A DNA stretch of 62,003 bases from Azolla pinnata (GCA_037176905.1 JBBBWG010027634.1:1-62003); one strand, 5' to 3'; counted from the stretch's first letter, positions 12,401 through 26,858 are shown. A program made the numbers and translations. Notes: a model not told the origin generated them from the letters alone.

Positions 12401-15400
12401 GATGGGGATCTGATCGGACTGAGGGTTTGATGGGAAGGAATCGATCTTCAGATATAAATGCTAGATACAAGGGTGATACAAAAGATTGGAGTGGTGATGG
12501 TTGGGGGGTAGAGAATGAGAATAAATTACAAGAGAAGCGGTTGACTTCTCCTGCAATCCCTTACTACCTGAATGGTGTTGAAACTGATTACCCAATAGTT
12601 GGGAAATTGAGGCAGTCTTTACCTAAGCAACCAAGAGTGCCACCTCCCATTTTTGGACATGGACTTGCAAGCATACAAAAGAAAGTCTCAGAACCTGAAT
12701 ATCCACAAAGTTCGTCCTTTGTGAATGGAAGTAACAATTCTGAAGGTATAGAAAATGATACAGATGTTCAAGAGTTCCCTATCAAAATAGAGGCACAATA
12801 CCGTTCAATGGATGATGCACAGTCATCTGAAAGCGCAGCATCTCCTGTTTCTTCCGAGGTTTCATTGTTGCTAAATGAAAGAGATGTTCCGGATAATGGG
12901 GTTGAAAATGAGCTAGTGCATGTCTGTGAAGAATATCAGGTTTTGTGTTTAAATGAAGATGAGATGAGTTCTGAGATGAGGCATTCCATTCAAAAGCTAG
13001 ATGTTGATGAGATTCAAATGGCATCTGGGATGATGGAGGAAAGACAAGATGCTGCTTCTACTGATGATGAGTGGCTGGAGCAAACAATGGAAGGGGAATC
13101 TAGTGTGTTGAATCTACATAATTCACCAAGTATGGAAACCACTGATGTCCCAGATGATGATGCAGACTGGGAAAATGTGAATGTTCTATCTGCCAAAACG
13201 AATGGGCAACACACAACAGACGTTTCAGAAGAGAATCTTATTAGTCATCAAATAGATGAGATGCAAAACTGTATACCCGATGAGCCTGAGAAGCCCATTG
13301 ACTCTCAGCACAAGAGAGATACCGCATTCATCTCAAAATGTGAAGCACCAATGAAGGTGACAACCAAGGATGAAGCCATACACAATCCTAAAATTGATCA
13401 GGTGGAGCATACTATATCAGTGGCAGATATCTCTGATTCAATGCAAAGGGGTCATTTGGAAGGGGTAAATCTTAACCAACATCTATTCCAACAGTTCCAG
13501 CAGCCTTTTTCCTTTATGGCTGTGCCACTTCCGCAATCAACTACCCTACACAGTGTTGCCCCACACCAATCTATGCTACATAGCCTACACGTTCAGCAAG
13601 ATTTACCATTCCAGATGGGTCTCCTTCCCAGCATGCCTAATGCAATCCAAATAGGTTCTATACAGATGCCACTTCAGGTCCACCCTCAAATAACCCAGAT
13701 TGCTCACTTGCATCAACAATCTCCAGTCTTTCAATTCGGGCAAATATGTCATTCAGTGCCATTTAACCAGCCGATATCTCTGAACCATCATATTGAATCC
13801 CTTGCTGCTGTAATTGATAGTTCACTTGGTCCAGCACTAGTTCATGAAGAAATTGATGACAAGGCCAGTGCAGAAAAGGATGTATCTGTTGACGCAAATA
13901 TGCATGTTGGGACAGAGAAAAGGGATTTGAGCTCCGGTGAAAAAAATGAGTGCAATTGCATAGCTTCAAAGACCATTTTTCAGGAGTTAGGCGAGTTTGA
14001 AACGCCTTTGGCTTGTGAAAGAGATAGTGCAGACACATTATTAAACCAGAGTTCATTAGTGGATAGGGTAAATAGTAGGCAGAGAAATAATCATTCCACT
14101 GATTATGGTGTTTTTGGGAGGGGCCAGGTTAGATGGCATAATGGGAATGGGTTTAAGAGCCCAGATTCTATCTCACAAACGGGAAGTGGAGAGGAAGAGA
14201 TGATCCACAAAAGAATACCCAGGCGGAACATCCAACGAACTGAGTATAGAGCAAGGAAACCGTTACCTGATATAGAAAGAAATAATGGAACAGATATGAT
14301 CGAAGAAACGGATTTGACGTCTCATCATCGTGCTAGTATTGAATTCAATACAGCTAACTTACCCACCAGCATAAAGAGAAAGCCAGATATACATGTACAG
14401 GATTCAGGGGCCTATGCTCACTCAGAAGCACATAGTTATTCAGATGCACAAAGTAATAGAACATCTCATGATTCTCTTCCTATATCAGTTGGATCACGGA
14501 ATAATTTAGTTGGTAGTCATATGAGCAATGTGCAATCCGAAGGCATTTCCAAGTTTGGTGCTGCTGGAGAAATTGTATTTGAGGACCCAAGTACTGAAAT
14601 ACACAACAATGATGATTTTATTAATTTTCGATCCAAACGGCAAATGCTTAAGGAACAACATGCATTGGAAGATAAGGAAAACCCAAGAGACTTTAAGGTA
14701 CTTCTTTTCCATAGGATCTCTGATGAAAAAAAGTTACTTGTTTCTTTTCTTTTATCATGGATGGTACTCTGTTTCTGAATTGACTATGTAAATGGACAAT
14801 TTTTTTTACTGAAGGTGAAAGACCAGATACCAAGGAAGCAGCAACAGGTGGTTACGGAAGAGCCTGCAATTGCAAGTAAGAATGCTAATGAACAGTGGCC
14901 AACGCCCAAAAGTGACCTGATAAAGTATGAGATGCATGCCAACCAGAGAATAGGCTCTTCATCATCACAGTATTCACCAGCATGCTCTTTAGCTGGTACC
15001 TCTATTGCCGAGATTTGTGACGATGTAAATCAGAACACAAAGCCCACAACGTAAGAACTACAATGGTCTCTTTGAAATTCGGTATCATGGTGTTCTCATG
15101 TTTCTATTATTTGTTCAGTTGGGGTGATGGGTTTCATGTATAGGTCTGGTCAATGTCAGTCGACATCAAATGCTAGTCATATTAACCATGGGGTTGCAAA
15201 TCTTTATGGACATCAATCCTACAGTGATGCTGCAGGTGGTGGCTCACACAATCTAAGAAATATGAATGGTGCCTGGGGTGGGCAACAGTTTCCTCATGAA
15301 GTAAGGAGTATACTTTTGTTTATGATGGATGATAAGAAAGGTTTCAACTACTTGGCTGAATTCTATATCTTTTGAAGCAGGTAGTTAACTTAACGCAGAT

Positions 15401-18352
15401 TCAGTTAGAAGAAGCTATGAAACCAATCCGATTTGATGGGATGTCATCACAGTTGGCACCTATAATGAAGGGAAGTGCTGCTGCTAATGGATCAGGAATC
15501 CCACTTTCGTCATCTCTAGTGGATGCTTCAATTTCTATGCCAAACCCCATAAGCTCACTATTGGCAGGAGAAAAGATCCAATTTGGTGGGTATTGTGAGA
15601 TTTTGGTTTTGCACTAAAATCCCTGAATCTCTTTTCAGTCTCCTCAATGTCCCTCAGTATCAGTTGCATCTGTGAATACCCAACTAAGAGAAAATGAGAA
15701 TCATTTGACCCTGTAATTGGTGCGCAAAACATAATTATTCTTAGAGTTTGAGTGGCATTTTACGAAATAAGGAAACACTCGGTTGTATCTCATGTATTCC
15801 TTATCTTTTATTTTTATCAGGAACTTTCCTGAATCTCTCTGTAACTTGCAGGTGCAGTCACATCTCCAACAGTAAGATCTTGTGATAATCGCTCTTCATC
15901 GCCTTCTTTTATTGGGACAGTGGGTACACCATTAAGCTATGCTTTAGGTATGGATACTAATATAACAACCAATCATTCAAACCATACTAGGAGCTTCATT
16001 GCACCAGATAAAAATAGCGTTTTTACTTCTGCGACAACGGAGAACAAAGTGTACAATCAAGTTGTGGATGTTGAGGCAGAAGCAGAAGCTGCTGCATCTG
16101 CTGTTGCAGTGGCTGCTATAGGAAGCGATGAGATGGCAGGAAGTCATTCTGATGCAGATACTGTTGTTGGTGAATCACATGCTGCTAGATTTGCTTACTT
16201 TACAGCATCATCAGGTGAGTACACCTGTCCTGATATTTGAATTCATGCACGTGGATGTGTAATTTTGACAATTCAAAGTTTCATGCAGGAGTTGATTCAG
16301 CAAGACCAACAATCATCCAAGCCCCAAGAAATGCCATGGATAATGAAGATTCAATATCTGTAGCTCTTCCTGTCGATCTTTCTGTTGAATCACCTTCACC
16401 ATTCATGTCAGGATCCATGCCAAATGTTGCTGGCACTGCTGGGTTTATGCTAACAAATTTCCCTAATAGGGTTTCGCCTTTCTCTTGTCTTGAGATGGGA
16501 ACCATCTTGGGAGGGTCCATCTTTACACTCGGGCACCATGATGAGGCCATGGCAGCACCGCTTGAACCAGGCAGTGCTGGGGGGTGGCAGCAAATGCAGT
16601 CAAGTACATCAGATTCCTTCTACAGTCCTCCAGCACAATTCATCCGTCCAACAGGAATACCTAACATTCAAGGACATCCTCACATGCTAGTTTATACTAA
16701 TGCTTTTCCACCAGTTGGACAATTTGGGCAGTTAGGTGTCAGCTACATGGGGACGGCATATCATCCATCTGGGAAGCAGCCTGATTGGACCCACACTCCA
16801 TTGACATCTCCATTGGGCACAGCTTATCGGAATGCTGGTGATGTGAATGCCGGGTTCTCTAGCATGACAGATCCTCAGCACAATACAGCTGCTTCAAACA
16901 ATGCCCAATCATTCTCGGTTGCAGGATGTTCCATGATGCCAATGGCAGCTCCGATCAGCCTTTTTGATCCAAATATGTCTACTCCTTTTCAGGTGATAAA
17001 TGCTTACCAAATTTGCAAAAGCTATTCAAATGGTCTAGGAATCATATTATTCTAGATTAAATGATGCATTATTGGCATACTGGATAAGACACTACATCAT
17101 AGGGTTGGCCATGAGTATCCTCCTTTCCACGTTGTATGTGTTGACTGACTTATCATGTAGAATATTGGATGTTCCTCATACACTTAGGCCCACTTTCAGC
17201 AGGTTGCTACACTTGCAAATGGGTTGGAACTTACATTCTAATCATGCCCACACTTAGCTTGAACCGAGTTTTAGGTACTTGCAATATTCATAAGACAATA
17301 CCAATTTGAGGAAATTGTCATTTGACAATTTCCACGATTCCTTTAATAGTGGTTGGTACCTCAGATCCTGCTGTTTATGTACTAGTTCTTGGCCTAATAC
17401 GGCATGGAAGAACTGGATCCGTTCACCCAGAAGCTAAACAGGATTTTCATGTGTTACACACATCAAAGCTCTCCTTCTGTGAGTGCTCAATCCTTTATGG
17501 AGAACAATTTGATAGGGGTTGGTCAGTGTTGACCAGTCATAATGATGATAGACTGACCTGTCACATGTGGGACTAGTGACAACGTATGATAGACCTATGT
17601 GTGCCAAAACATTTATTCAAAGAGTTGCGAACAATCTACAGGTTCATTAAGTCCCAATATAGGAGCTGAAATATCAGAAACATGTAGGGGTTGGGTGGTT
17701 GTGTCTTAGAGTGAGTTTTGTAAAATCCTGCTCGTATCATCAGAGTTGAATGCTTTGACTCGAGTTTATAGTAGTTTGAGAAAAAGAGTTGATCTGTTAT
17801 CATTCGGTTCTTATGAGCAAGAAAGTGCTTTTTGCTTACTTCTATTAAATTGGATGTGTCCATCCATTTCTGTTTCTGATTAGGTGTAGATCTGTATCGC
17901 CTGTTTCCGTTATTCTTGAAATCCTTACAGGTAAAAAACTCTTTTGTTTGATAATGGCTTTGTTTCAGGCACAGTGGTCAAGAGCACCAGCTCCTCCTTT
18001 TTCAAACTATTCTTTTTCTGGTCAAGCTCCAGCTCCAGCTCTCAGTCTTCAGTCAAGGAATTTGAATAACCATCCCAGGGAATATGGTCTTATGCATCAA
18101 CCCTTTCACATGAATTACAATACCCATAACCACCATCATCAGCATCACCAGCCACTAGATGCAAACAGCAGCCCTTTTTTACCAGCTGATATTGCACCAG
18201 TTCCTGCTGTCCATTTCCCTGATGAAATAAGTCTTAGCTATTCGGCAGCAACAGTCAACGCACCTAATCTTTCATCATTATCAATCAAAGGGGACAACCA
18301 TTTATCTTCACCAGAAGAAAAACGAAACATTCCCCCATCAAGTACCAGATAA
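9461..18352 (+). CDS. PRRC2/BAT2-like large disordered protein
   Basis: Eight exons in frame: 9461-10037, 10160-14697, 14815-15050, 15144-15300, 15381-15585, 15852-16214, 16289-16992, 17969-18352; 7164 nt, 2387 aa. The N-terminus is Ser-rich, then carries the BAT2_N arrangement: PRPVNLPSLRREHSGNDPAV (about 103-122), GWSKKQQ, and RREDFPTLQA (about 197-206), the same order as in animal PRRC2 proteins. A 4.5-kb exon encodes most of the protein, including a long E/R/A-rich charged helix (about 686-806), acidic segments with DDEWLEQ and DDDADWENV, and a His/Gln/Pro-rich region. The C-terminus is Gln/Pro/His-rich (HHHQHHQ). PRRC2 proteins bind RNA and translation factors in granules; the plant relative MOS1 also has a BAT2 domain and controls an immune receptor gene. 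This gene resembles the uncharacterised Arabidopsis At3g50370 type more than MOS1 (from memory). The role here is therefore inferred. Exon 5 uses donor TTTG|GTGGGT because the alternative donor would create a stop. Confidence 0.82.
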
Positions 18353-19931
18353 TCTGGGTACGTAGTGATGGAAATTTGAAAGGAAAAAGAGCAGGAGTCT
18401 CATGTGCAGTAATGCCAATACTAACCATAACCCTAACATATACAAAGGGTTTTAATGGTTGAAAGGAAAGGGTTCATACCTCATCAGAAAAAGATGAACA
18501 TACAATATATGTTCTGAGAAATGCGGGTGCCACTTCGACGAGGAATATTTTCTTTTGGCTTGATCGGGGGCTCTGCGCAGTTGAATGAGAATATGTAATT
18601 TGATTCATTTTTTTTCTTTCATTTTGGAGAGGATGGCCATTCTTCATCATCTGTGGAAGGGCATGAAAAATGGCACGAGGGAATATTCTTTTACTTCGTT
18701 CAGTTCAAAAGGAAGAAACGTGCTCTTTTTCTATTGTAAAGAGAGTTAGTTTGCACTAGTAAAATTCTTTTACCTTTCAAATGCCAAGTTCTAACTAGCC
18801 CAGCTTCCTGCTCAAAAGATGCATAAAAAACTTACAGGATGATGATTCACAGCTTTGGACTGGTTTTGGTATTGAAAATCAAGTTATCCAAAATTTTGGA
18901 AGGAGCTACAAAATCAAAGTCATAATGCGATGATAAATTGTCAAATCCCACATCAATGTTCATCACACAAAGGGCGTGTGATCATTGGCGCTTCACTGTT
19001 AACAGAATCACCTAAGTACATGAAAACTATGATCAGTTGTAAGGAGTGTACTTCTCTTGTTAACTGGGTTCATGCTCACAATCTGTTACGAATTGTGGAA
19101 TAGCAAATTTACGTGTAATAGATTCTTGTTGATCATCTTTGGTTTGTTTACATGTTTAAAATACATCTCAATAAACTGAATCTAAAGTTTTTGTGCCCTG
19201 AATCCAACGATGCGTATTAATAAATAACACGGTTCACCAATAACTGGGGGAGAAATCAATATATTTGAATTCATTCCGAGACCATCCATATGTATCCATC
19301 CATATATAAGCATAATATCACCATCATAAGGTCCTGTATTATTGTGCTTCACAATATAGATACCACATTCTTATACAACACTTCCAGACCCATCTAACTC
19401 AGGAGAATAGACCTACTAACCTTATATTATGCCTTAAAATGCATCATATAAGAGACACTGACACATCTCAAAAGAGGCTTAATGACAAAATGAAAAACAC
19501 ATGCATCTTACAAGCATATGGACATTGGAGTTTACAAGATACAAGGATGACAGCATGAAGCATCAGAATATGGAATTATACTAATTTTCAAAATCTAGTT
19601 AAAATCACGAATCATGAACTTGCCTGACTCATCTGATGATTCCCTCTGAACATTATCCATCCAAATGACCATATACTTCAGAGAGAATTGGGTTACTTAT
19701 TAGAAGAAAGATGAGCCCATTCACTGGAAGACCGGCAAAGTAAACAAACATGTCGCTAAACATAATGAGAATATACCCAGATCGAACTGATTGGCATATT
19801 CTGAGGCACCTTACAGTAGGAATTAGCTTATTTTGCCAGAATCAGGTTTCAAGTTTCTTGTGCCAGTAGTAATACCAAGTTGTTTACAACATGATGTGAT
19901 TGGGAAAACAATGCGCAGAGTTTTCATTGAT
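18353..19931. other. Region between two convergent genes, no gene seen
   Basis: Holds the 3' UTR of the PRRC2-like gene (a T-rich stretch about 18600 and AT-rich sequence after) and the 3' flank of the minus-strand NDUFA12 gene. No open frame of note on either strand and no repeat structure. Confidence 0.5.
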
Positions 19932-22631
19932 CTACTCAGGAGAATTCCATGTTTGATATCTAGTCCAATCTCTCTGCTTTGGATTCAATGCATGACCTTT
20001 TGAATAATAAGTAGATGGTTTGATCTGCATCTCTGACGGTTCTGCTTTAGGTGAAATACCATACCTCTTAGGTCCATACGGCAGAATCTGCACCCATAAT
20101 TCCAAGCTATATTAACAAACAACCATCAATGCAATCCAATGTCAATGCTATGCAACATTAGTCTGTCAGCAGAAGTATTCCATATGTTCATTGCCAGATG
20201 CTACATTAGTAAAGAACCATCAATGCAATGCAACATTATTGAATTTAGAATGGTTTCAAATCCAATGTGATGCAATTAATTTTACTTAAAGCATAAATGA
20301 AAAATCTGCCTATAATCTCTTTTGCTGATTGATCCTTACCATGCCTTTTATTTGTCCTCTAGGCACAGGTGATAAACAATGGACACTTGGTAGTACTACA
20401 GTTGCTCCGGCAGATAGAGCCAGCATTGTGAAGAGTATGCTAGCAATGGGTTATGTTGCTAGATAAATTCTTCCATATGTACAATGGAGCGCTTCTGTGA
20501 CATGCAAAATGAGAATGTTGACCTATTCACATTGACGAGTATGATGAGATAGAAATTCACTATCATCCTTGAGTTGTAAGGCCAACAATGACCAATGGGG
20601 ACCAGATATGAAGTACTTATGTACCCTGTGTAGAGTTTTGCCTAGTGGTTCTCGCCATCTGAGAGAGGGATGTTGTAGCTTATCCTCAAATGTATTATGG
20701 GAAACCAAGGCTTTTCGTAAATTTTGTAAAATGATAGTGGAGGAGGAGAACAGTTTGAGGAGAAATCCAAAGAGTGAAATTTGAATCAACTCAAGCCGCA
20801 AAAGAGGAATGGGCATTGTGTCACAATTTCCAAGATACATCCAGCGTAATTAGCTGTATACCTACCCTTAAACCAAGCTGTTCGTTTATGTCACACCATG
20901 TCAATTGGCAAATTTTAATGAGCTGATCCTGTCTAATCTTTACAATGGCAAACAGATTGCATTGTCGATGCCTATAAATAGGTCAAAATGGGAGGTCAAT
21001 AATGAGTCCTTGTGCATAAGTTGGATAAGGAGGGTGAGACACCTTATACCCCCTCTATTTTTCTACTCACACCTGAGGGTTGATTGTGATTGGATGCATG
21101 TGTGCACTTTTGTTCGCTTCAAATCAACTTTGTCGTACAAACATATTTACAATGAATAAATAATAATTTTTTTTGTCTCATATCCTTTATAGTGTTGTTT
21201 AGCCTGGATATTATTCTTACATGATCAATAAAGCATGATTCATATTTAAAACAGTTGAACTACCTCATCAGACTTATAATCTGTAATATAATGTAGCCAT
21301 CCATGCCAGTCCGGTGGTACAGAAGATGCGTCATAGTTATCTACATCAGCATATTCTACAAATCGGTGTCTCCCTGTGCAACATAATATTAGGCAAGGTA
21401 TTTTGCATAAACCGTCTCAATAGTCTTGAAAACGAGGGTAAAACACTTACCAAATTGTGCTCCAAGCTTTTCATAATATTTATTACCAAACTTATCAATT
21501 CCAACAAGTGTCGCTCCATGAGTATGCAGTGTAGTTTCCCTATTAATCAAACACATCAATATAAAGGTCCAGAGTATCAGTACAGTCACAATAACATGCA
21601 CCAATTGTTATACTCTTCATTGACAATAGATTCTCACAAAGAGATCGCACCAGCAAGCATACTTACATTACATTTCCATCCCGAAGACAAGCCCTGAGAA
21701 GACAAAATAGCATTACACAAGATGAGAGTCTTTTCATAAAATCGGATTTCTAGTGAGAAGTTTTGAAATTGAATTGAAATAATTAATAGTTCCACTGCTT
21801 GTACGACTTGATGAAGGTAAACACTAAAAACCTGATCTTTGCTACTTTGAGCTAAGAGGCCAACCTTATTAGAATCTATCCAAACGTGACGGCATCTTTT
21901 ACAAGAATCATAAAGAACAACAAATAAATGCGTTAGAGATCCACATAGTGGCAGCCTCAATATTTTTACCATTTCACATGAACCTCCGTGATGGAATGTG
22001 ATGTCTCACGCGTTCAAAAATTGTGCTGACATGCACGAACGGTTTGTGCACAGGGAAGCCCAAAATTGTCGCATGAAAAAAGACCTAAATTGGGGTTTCA
22101 GAATTCGAAACGTTCTACCAAAAACTCTCCATAGAGGAGTTATAGTTTGGAAATGATGAAACTGAACCAAGGCACACTACGATAAGATTCAAAGCCAGAG
22201 GAAAAACACCCAAAAACTTGAACTAATCCCCTAAGTTTTTCCAGGTATCATCAGGATACCCCTCTTCCATAGCAAGCCGTCGCTAGTAGAGAGAGGTGTC
22301 CCGATCATTGTTTGGGAGGCCAGCTTAGAAGGAGCATGCACTCAGATAAAAGTACCATGATTGCTCGATAACGGTCGATATAGAACAAAATCTTTCAAGG
22401 AGACGTGGAAGAATGGAAACACCGTCACGCCATCCAATGCAATTCATGGTAATAGGTGTTGCATACGGAGAAGGGAATACCGGATCTCATTACATGGAAG
22501 GAGCTGATCTTATGCACGAATACAGAAAACACAGAGAGAGAGAGAGAAGAGAGATGGATGCACAGAACTCACAGAATTCCTCTGAGGCGGATCGTCCGTA
22601 TCGCGCTCACGGCGGTGCGAAAGAACTCCAT
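19932..22631 (-). CDS. NDUFA12: NADH dehydrogenase complex I subunit NDUFA12 (B17.2)
   Basis: Accessory subunit of mitochondrial respiratory complex I, on the matrix side. Five exons (minus strand): 22573-22631, 21667-21693, 21451-21539, 21264-21373, 19932-20087; 441 nt, 146 aa, close to the usual family length. Family landmarks in order: ACLRDGN, then HTHGATLVGIDKFGNKYYEK, GRHRFVEYA, a DWHGWLHYITD block, a PKRYGIS block, and YYSKGHALNPKQRDWTRYQ. The last four exons are secure. The first (MEFFRTAVSAIRTIRLRGIL) was chosen because its GTGAGT donor leaves exactly the phase needed by the 27-nt second exon and the length fits; it lacks strong similarity, so it is the least certain part. The gene diverges from the kinase gene to its right; its upstream DNA is a CATA-repeat minisatellite that begins about 100 bp from the ATG. 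Confidence 0.87.
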
Positions 22632-22729
22632 CGCTCGGCCCCTGTTCGTCTCTGTCTCTGTCTGTGTCTTCTCTGCGGTTTTTCCTCAGAGAAGAAAATG
22701 AGGTTTCCACGTATTTACGAAAATACTCG

Positions 22730-23410
22730 TCACATACATACACATGCATGCATGCATACACACATCCTCCATACGGAACATACATACAGACATCCATCCA
22801 TGTGTACATACGTAGAAACTTATAGGTATACATACGTATACGTACGTACACATATACGCAAATGTATGCATACATCACGCATACATACATACATACATAC
22901 ATACATACATACATACATACATAAATACATACGCACATACATACATGAACCCTATGCATGGAACGTATATCCATGCATGCGCACATACATACATACTGAT
23001 AGGTATGCATGCATGCATGCATAAATACGTACATACAACATGCATACACACATAAACACGCTTGCTTACATACGCGCACATCCATACATGCATCTATGCA
23101 TACAACCATACATATCACACATCCAAACACACGCACATACATCCATTCATACATACACACATACACAAATACATACATACGTATGCACAAAGCGACATAA
23201 TACATAAAGGTAGACAGATAGACACACACACATACACATACATGAGGACTGGCTTTAGAACAATAGACATACATATGTACATACACAAGGACGGATGCAT
23301 ACACATACATACACACATATACGCGCATATAGACATACATACATACATAATATCGTGTAGACGTATGTACATACATACGTACACACATATAGACATACAT
23401 ACATGATACA
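22730..23410. repeat. CATA/CATG-rich minisatellite upstream of NDUFA12
   Basis: About 680 bp of ACATACATACATGCATACA-type sequence, including a pure (ATAC)n run around 22881-22922. It begins about 100 bp upstream of the NDUFA12 start codon, so it probably lies within or next to its promoter. Long frames full of Tyr, Cys, His and Met on both strands are artefacts of the repeat. Confidence 0.85.
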
Positions 23411-25260
23411 TGCATATATTTTGACTTGCTTTTAGAAAGATGGGATTTTTCTCCGTCTCTAACAGATTCAAACCCATCTTGAGATCGCATTACGGATTAA
23501 ACCGCCTGACTGACAATAGAAAGAGAATATGACAGGGAGGGCACTGCAGAACCGAGCACGTAAAAGATGTATGAGTTCCTAGCAGTGTGCATCAGCAAAG
23601 TTTGTGGCCAGTATCTTTATTCGAACTACTTTGTATTTTGGTAAATGACTTTTGAGAATCAAGCTCAGCATGTGTGCGAACAATAGTGCTTGTAAATGTA
23701 CGCCTACAAACCATGTGTGTGTGTGTGTGTGTGTGAACACGCTTGTATATAGTATAATTAGGGATCACTAACCATGCTTAACGTGGCAGTTTCAATGAGA
23801 CTTGTATGTAAAGCCTAGGTTCAAGCATAGCGTAATCTAGCCGATGATCACATGAAGAAGAATCGTCTTCTTTCCGAGACGTGAGTTCAAGGTTTAAATC
23901 ATCACATCTTCTTTCTAAAATCGACAAACTCTCAATTTCCACCATTTGTCTATGTAATCTTAACATAGCGAATAATGGTTTTTTAAATCCCAATGTATGC
24001 GGGTATGGACCAGAATTTACATGCATGGTAGCCACATGGCAAGCTTGTCTCCAGATTTGCAACTAGCATCTGACATGCACGTGTTCAAAGCGAGATCGTA
24101 TTCAAAGCGAATATAATGGACTCTCTTGATCTGAGCTAACAAAGTCGGTCGAATCATCAGACATCTGCAATAAAAAGTCATACGACGTCCATGAGCTTGT
24201 TCCTAGTTGGTGTGAGCTCATCCATTACAGAGATATTCATGATGATATGAGAAAGCCATCACACCTGAAAGCTACATGAAGCTTACCCTAATGTCCTTTT
24301 TATTTTTCTTCCTAGCCTCAACGAAGATCGCTTTCCTTCAACTCAGTTTTTCATGGATAGTTTAATCAGCTATTGAACTCCTACACAAAGCAAATCTTAC
24401 TTACGTTGTCAGGGTTGTTACTGATCGACTAATAAAATTGGCTAGATTTAGTTTTTTATTGAACTAACAATGATATCGCCTCAATCGTTAGTTTATCGAT
24501 CGATCGATAAAATTTTCGCTACTTGTCTGAGATTCCCCTAACTATTGCGATCAGAAGTTCGATTAGTCATATTGAAAATGAATGCACATTAGTTATATTA
24601 GGCATACCACGAGTCTCATAAAAAAGGCTCGATTCAATGTGTCTTCTTATATGACATGCTAATGGTTTTATCAGCCAACATTAGGATAGTCAATATTAGA
24701 TGTTTTACGTCACAAGTGACACAATTCGGTTTCAGATATCGACATCATGCTTCTTTAAATACCTTCAATGTCCTGAAAATATTTGGGTCCAAGAGTGAAT
24801 GATTTGTACAAGACTCTCCTAATTTTATAAGACATTAATGCAACCTTTTTTGGGTGTTGTGGCTTTCGGGTGTTCTCTGCCATAACTGACGATAGGATAT
24901 TCTTATTGGAAAGGGAAGGGGAATTTACAGAATAGTGCCCAGAACTTTGTCTCTCCAGTTGCTTGTCAGATGCCAGATCATTTCCTTTTATTTTCCACGC
25001 CGATAGTTTGTAAAAATTTACTATTTGTTCTTTATCATCAGTGAATTCGAGAACCAATCACTCCAAACAATTAAAACTCGAAGATCGGTCGATGGGCTAA
25101 TCAGCCGATTGCAGATCACTTACACAACTCAATTCCAGTCCTGAACTATTCTCCATTTACAGTGAGCTCAACTCGATTGCTCATCAGGCCCCATTTCTGG
25201 CTTTTGTTGCCGATGTTGCTTCTATGATTTTTAATCCTTTTTTTTTCATAAAATTTTTTA
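23411..25260. other. Intergenic, no gene seen
   Basis: AT-rich sequence with a short (TG)n tract near 23717-23733 and scattered ATCGATCG words near 24500. No open frame with family resemblance was found on either strand. Confidence 0.5.
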
Positions 25261-25970
25261 GGGAAAACTACCAAAAAATCTCTACCAAATTTATTGATTG
25301 CATTTTGATGCCTACTAAAATTAGGAATTACATATTTGAATCAGGCCCCGATTTTGGCTCCTGTTGCTAATGTTGCTTTTGTGATTTTTAATCTTAATGA
25401 AAATTTGAAGGAAAGTTACCAAAAAAATGCCTAACAAATTTATTAGTTGCATTTTGACGCCTACTAAAATTAGGAATTATAGATTAAATCAAGCCCAACT
25501 TTTGGCTTCTGTTGTTGATGTTGCTTCTATGATTTTTAACCCTCTCTTTTTTAATAAAAATCTTAAGCGAAAGTTACCAAAAAATGCCAAACAGATTTAG
25601 TAATTGCATTTAAAAACCTATTAAATTTAGGAATTACATATTAATGCCTAGTTTGATCTATCGCTGAAAATTAATGCCCAAGTAATTTATTAACGACAAA
25701 TTAATTAGATTGCGAAATTATTTACTTCTATTAATCAAATACACTAAGGGAATCGAATAGCTAATTGCAGCACGAAGTAGGAAGCAATTAGTAAATACAA
25801 TAGGAAGATTATGAATCAATGCAACATGAAAAAGAGACAGATGGAAGCAATTAGCAAGAGAAGGATAGAATCAATTAGCAAGAAACAATTAATAATCAAC
25901 CGCGGTAATTTGTAATTTGTAAATTTTTGGTAGGCGTTAAAATCTACTAATCAATCTCTTGAATTTTCCC
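25261..25970. repeat. MITE-like dispersed repeat, locus 3, with internal tandem amplification
   Basis: The terminal block seen at 135 and 7035 (GGGAAAACTACCAAAAAAT ... GCATTTTGATGCCTACTAAA ... TTAGGAATTACA) occurs here about three times in tandem (starting near 25261, 25411 and 25567), each preceded by a copy of a unit containing GGCT..TGTTG..GATGTTGCTTCTATG. The right end (about 25905-25970) is the inverted form, with TTTTTGGTAGGCGTTAAAAT and closing GAATTTTCCC. No coding capacity. Confidence 0.6.
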
Positions 25971-26218
25971 AAATTTTAATGCTCTTTTTTTGCCATATGG
26001 AACTTATTTTTGCCGAAAAATCAAATTAATAACTCTTAAAAAAACGAATTCTCAGTTTTTTTCCGAGTTTATTGAATTAAATCACGTATTTATCGTTGCG
26101 GGGTATTTTGTTTATTCAACAAAAATAAAACAAATAAACAGAGCAAATTCTAGCGAATTTGCAGACATGAAAATCAAAACAGCATTATCTATTCAGCGGG
26201 TAATTTCCACGTAGACAA

Positions 26219-26815
26219 TAAAAACAAACAAACAAACAAATAAATAAATAAATAAATAAACAAATAAATGAATAATGAATAATAAACAAATAAATAAACA
26301 AATAAACGAATAATGAATAAATGAATAAATGAATGAATGAATAAATAAATAAACAAATAAATGAATGAATAAATAAATAAATAGGTAAATAAATAAGTAA
26401 ATAAATAAGTAAGTAACTAAATAAATAAATAAGTAAATAAATAAGTAAATAAATAAGTAAATAAATAAATAAGCAAATAAATAAATAAATAAGTAAGTAA
26501 ATAAATAAGAAAAATAAGTAAGTAAATAAATAAATAATTACGTAAATAAACAAATAAATGAATGAATAAATAAATAAATAGGTAAATAAATAAGTAAATA
26601 AATAAGTAAGTAACTAAATNNNNNNNNNNNNNNNNNNNNNNNNNNNNNNNNNNNNNNNNNNNNNNNNNNNNNNNNNNNNNNNNNNNNNNNNNNNNNNNNN
26701 NNNNNNNNNNNNNNNNNNNAAATAAATAAGTAAATAAATAAGTAAGCAAATAAATAAATAAATAAGTAAGTAAATAAATAAGAAAAATAAGTAAATAAAT
26801 AAATAAATAATTACG

Positions 26816-26858
<43 letters not shown>

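Noticed and set aside
22510..23490. Long Cys/Tyr/Met/His-rich frames on both strands, up to 326 codons
   Set aside because: They follow the CATA minisatellite, occur on both strands at once and have a repeat-determined composition; not genes.
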